Shown here: piece by piece, positions 63,309 to 64,000 of the stretch
Layout: each line of letters opens with the position of its first letter
Numbering within the stretch: position 1 is the first letter of the stretch
Source of the DNA: Streptococcus suis
GTDB taxonomy: Bacteria; Bacillota; Bacilli; Lactobacillales; Streptococcaceae
Direction of reading: 5' to 3'
NCBI RefSeq assembly: GCF_019856455.1
Contig: NZ_CP082205.1
Span: 2,294,001 to 2,358,000, forward strand
Length of the DNA stretch: 64,000 nt
The notes under the pieces: generated by a model
Database searches by the model: none
Seen by the model: only the letters and a program-made list of their open reading frames with translations
What the model was told of the DNA's origin: nothing
Made by a program: the position numbers and the translations under genes

Positions 63309-63891
63309 GATAGCTCCCCATACACTCCTCAACCTCTGCCAAGCTAATCCCAAACAATTCCAAGCGTTTCAGTAACTGTTTGCCGTTGCAGTAGCCGATA
63401 CGGAGCTTTTCTCCCAGATACTCCCTCCGCTTGCGGCTGTCGCCACCCATGAGGAGGCCAAGGCGCATCAGATCTGACTTGCTGATGTCAAAGTTGTTTT
63501 CATCATCATAGTAGCCACGCACGCCTGCTAGGGCCTTTTCCAAGTCCTCAAAGCTGGCGTGCTCAATGCCCAAGGACCGCCCTTTTGTCTTGGACTTGGG
63601 AGCAGCCTCGTCCCGCTGTAAAAAAGCGTGTTTGACCGTAGGAATGGCCTGCATAATGATTTTTCGAATCCGCTCGCCATTGTAGTCTGGGTCAGTAAAG
63701 ACAATGACGCCACGCAGGTCATGGAGTTTCTCGATGCGTTCCAAGTCATCATCTGATATGGCAGAGCCTCTGGTTTCGTAGGTGTCCACCTCGTAAAACC
63801 GCTTCAAGTTTGCCGTGTCATCCTTGCCCTCGACAACGAGGACTTCTTGTATCTTAATTTTCTGAGTCAATTCTGAACAAACTCCTTGCAT
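63301..63891 (-). CDS. rnmV: Ribonuclease M5
   Basis: A 196-residue enzyme maturing 5S rRNA. The N-terminal Toprim domain shows KIQEVLVVEGKDDTANLKRFY (Glu near residue 20), RGSAISDDDLERI and VIVFTDPDYNGERIRKII (DxD-type site). The C-terminal part (LMRLGLLMGGDSRKRREYLGEKL) is typical. The longer reading frame to 63993 runs through tatD; MQGVCSELTQ is the likelier start. It overlaps tatD by 38 bases. Confidence 0.93.
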   Translation of the reverse strand: MQGVCSELTQKIKIQEVLVVEGKDDTANLKRFYEVDTYETRGSAISDDDLERIEKLHDLRGVIVFTDPDYNGERIRKIIMQAIPTVKHAFLQRDEAAPKSKTKGRSLGIEHASFEDLEKALAGVRGYYDDENNFDISKSDLMRLGLLMGGDSRKRREYLGEKLRIGYCNGKQLLKRLELFGISLAEVEECMGSYHG

Positions 63892-64000
63892 TCTCGTAGG
63901 TCGCTCTCGCCACCTCTTCGACCGACTGGTTGCGAAGCTGGGCCAGCATATCCACCACATATCTGGTGTAGCCGGTGCGATTTTCCCGACCACGCTTGGG
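63854..64000 (-). CDS. tatD: TatD-family hydrolase, C-terminal end
   Basis: Only the last 48 codons are in the window: KRGRENRTGYTRYVVDMLAQL followed by RNQSVEEVARATYENARSLF and a stop at 63854-63856. This is the conserved C-terminal helix region of TatD-type metal-dependent DNases. The tatD-rnmV order is standard in Firmicutes. Catalytic residues lie outside the window. Confidence 0.85.
   Translation of the reverse strand, partial: PKRGRENRTGYTRYVVDMLAQLRNQSVEEVARATYENARSLFRIDSEN

Overview
The window looks like chromosomal DNA of Streptococcus suis or a very close relative. It is low-GC and streptococcal in gene order (ctsR-clpC, rpsB-tsf, pbp2A-rpmG-secE-nusG, thiN-rpe-rsgA, ksgA-rnmV-tatD). 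It also carries two surface proteins I recognise from S. suis: the wall-anchored nuclease SsnA (6140-9259) and the wall-anchored subtilisin-like protease SspA (20495-25564). The species call is inference from gene content, not from a search.

Layout. 1-3013: end of cdsA, uppS, yajC and purA on the minus strand. 3376-11202: gshAB, ssnA, hslO and dusB on the plus strand. 11298-14823: a NadR-like adenylyltransferase, clpC and ctsR with a CtsR operator. 15093-16132: a thioredoxin-like/GNAT pair. 16452-18577: tsf and rpsB, with a diverged tandem repeat between them. 18764-20295: an IS30-family element. 20382-20452: tRNA-Cys. 20495-25564: sspA. 25709-28943: nusG, secE, rpmG, pbp2A. 29096-30935: ferredoxin-NADP reductase and an RluA-type pseudouridine synthase. 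31034-39847: a peptide-export/bacteriocin island. 39942-46066: purR, a kinase-like gene, yhaM, rmuC, thiN, rpe, rsgA. 46225-48311: an LPXTG protein with proline-rich repeats, a broken serine recombinase beside two 28-bp palindromes, and tRNA-Leu. 48384-49005: a RelE/RelB-type pair. 49121-55059: two wrecked ABC exporters, an IS110-family insertion and an Rgg regulator. 55187-59374: two large envelope membrane proteins. 59577-64000: ksgA, a TPR protein, yoeB/yefM, a Nudix hydrolase, a ParE-like toxin pair, a small unknown gene, rnmV and the end of tatD.

The most interesting system is the 31-40 kb island. A helix-turn-helix/TPR regulator is followed by a consensus promoter, a 40-residue hydrophobic peptide gene too short for usual gene calling, a peptidase-containing (C39) ABC transporter, a small GyrI-like protein and an HlyD-type accessory protein. 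Downstream lie three double-glycine precursor genes with nearly identical leaders and 5' regions. Each precursor gene is paired with different membrane proteins: a 57-residue two-helix protein, a YugP-like membrane zinc metallopeptidase, and an 85-residue plus a ~302-residue membrane protein. A relict copy of the accessory gene's 3' end upstream of the middle cassette shows that the cassettes arose by tandem duplication. The whole reads as a peptide-regulated, multi-peptide bacteriocin or signalling-peptide export system.

Other themes are purine control (purR with an inverted PurBox pair over its own promoter, and a PurBox inside the purA promoter), three toxin-antitoxin modules, dispersed repeats, and decay of the 49-54 kb exporter locus by insertion and frameshift.
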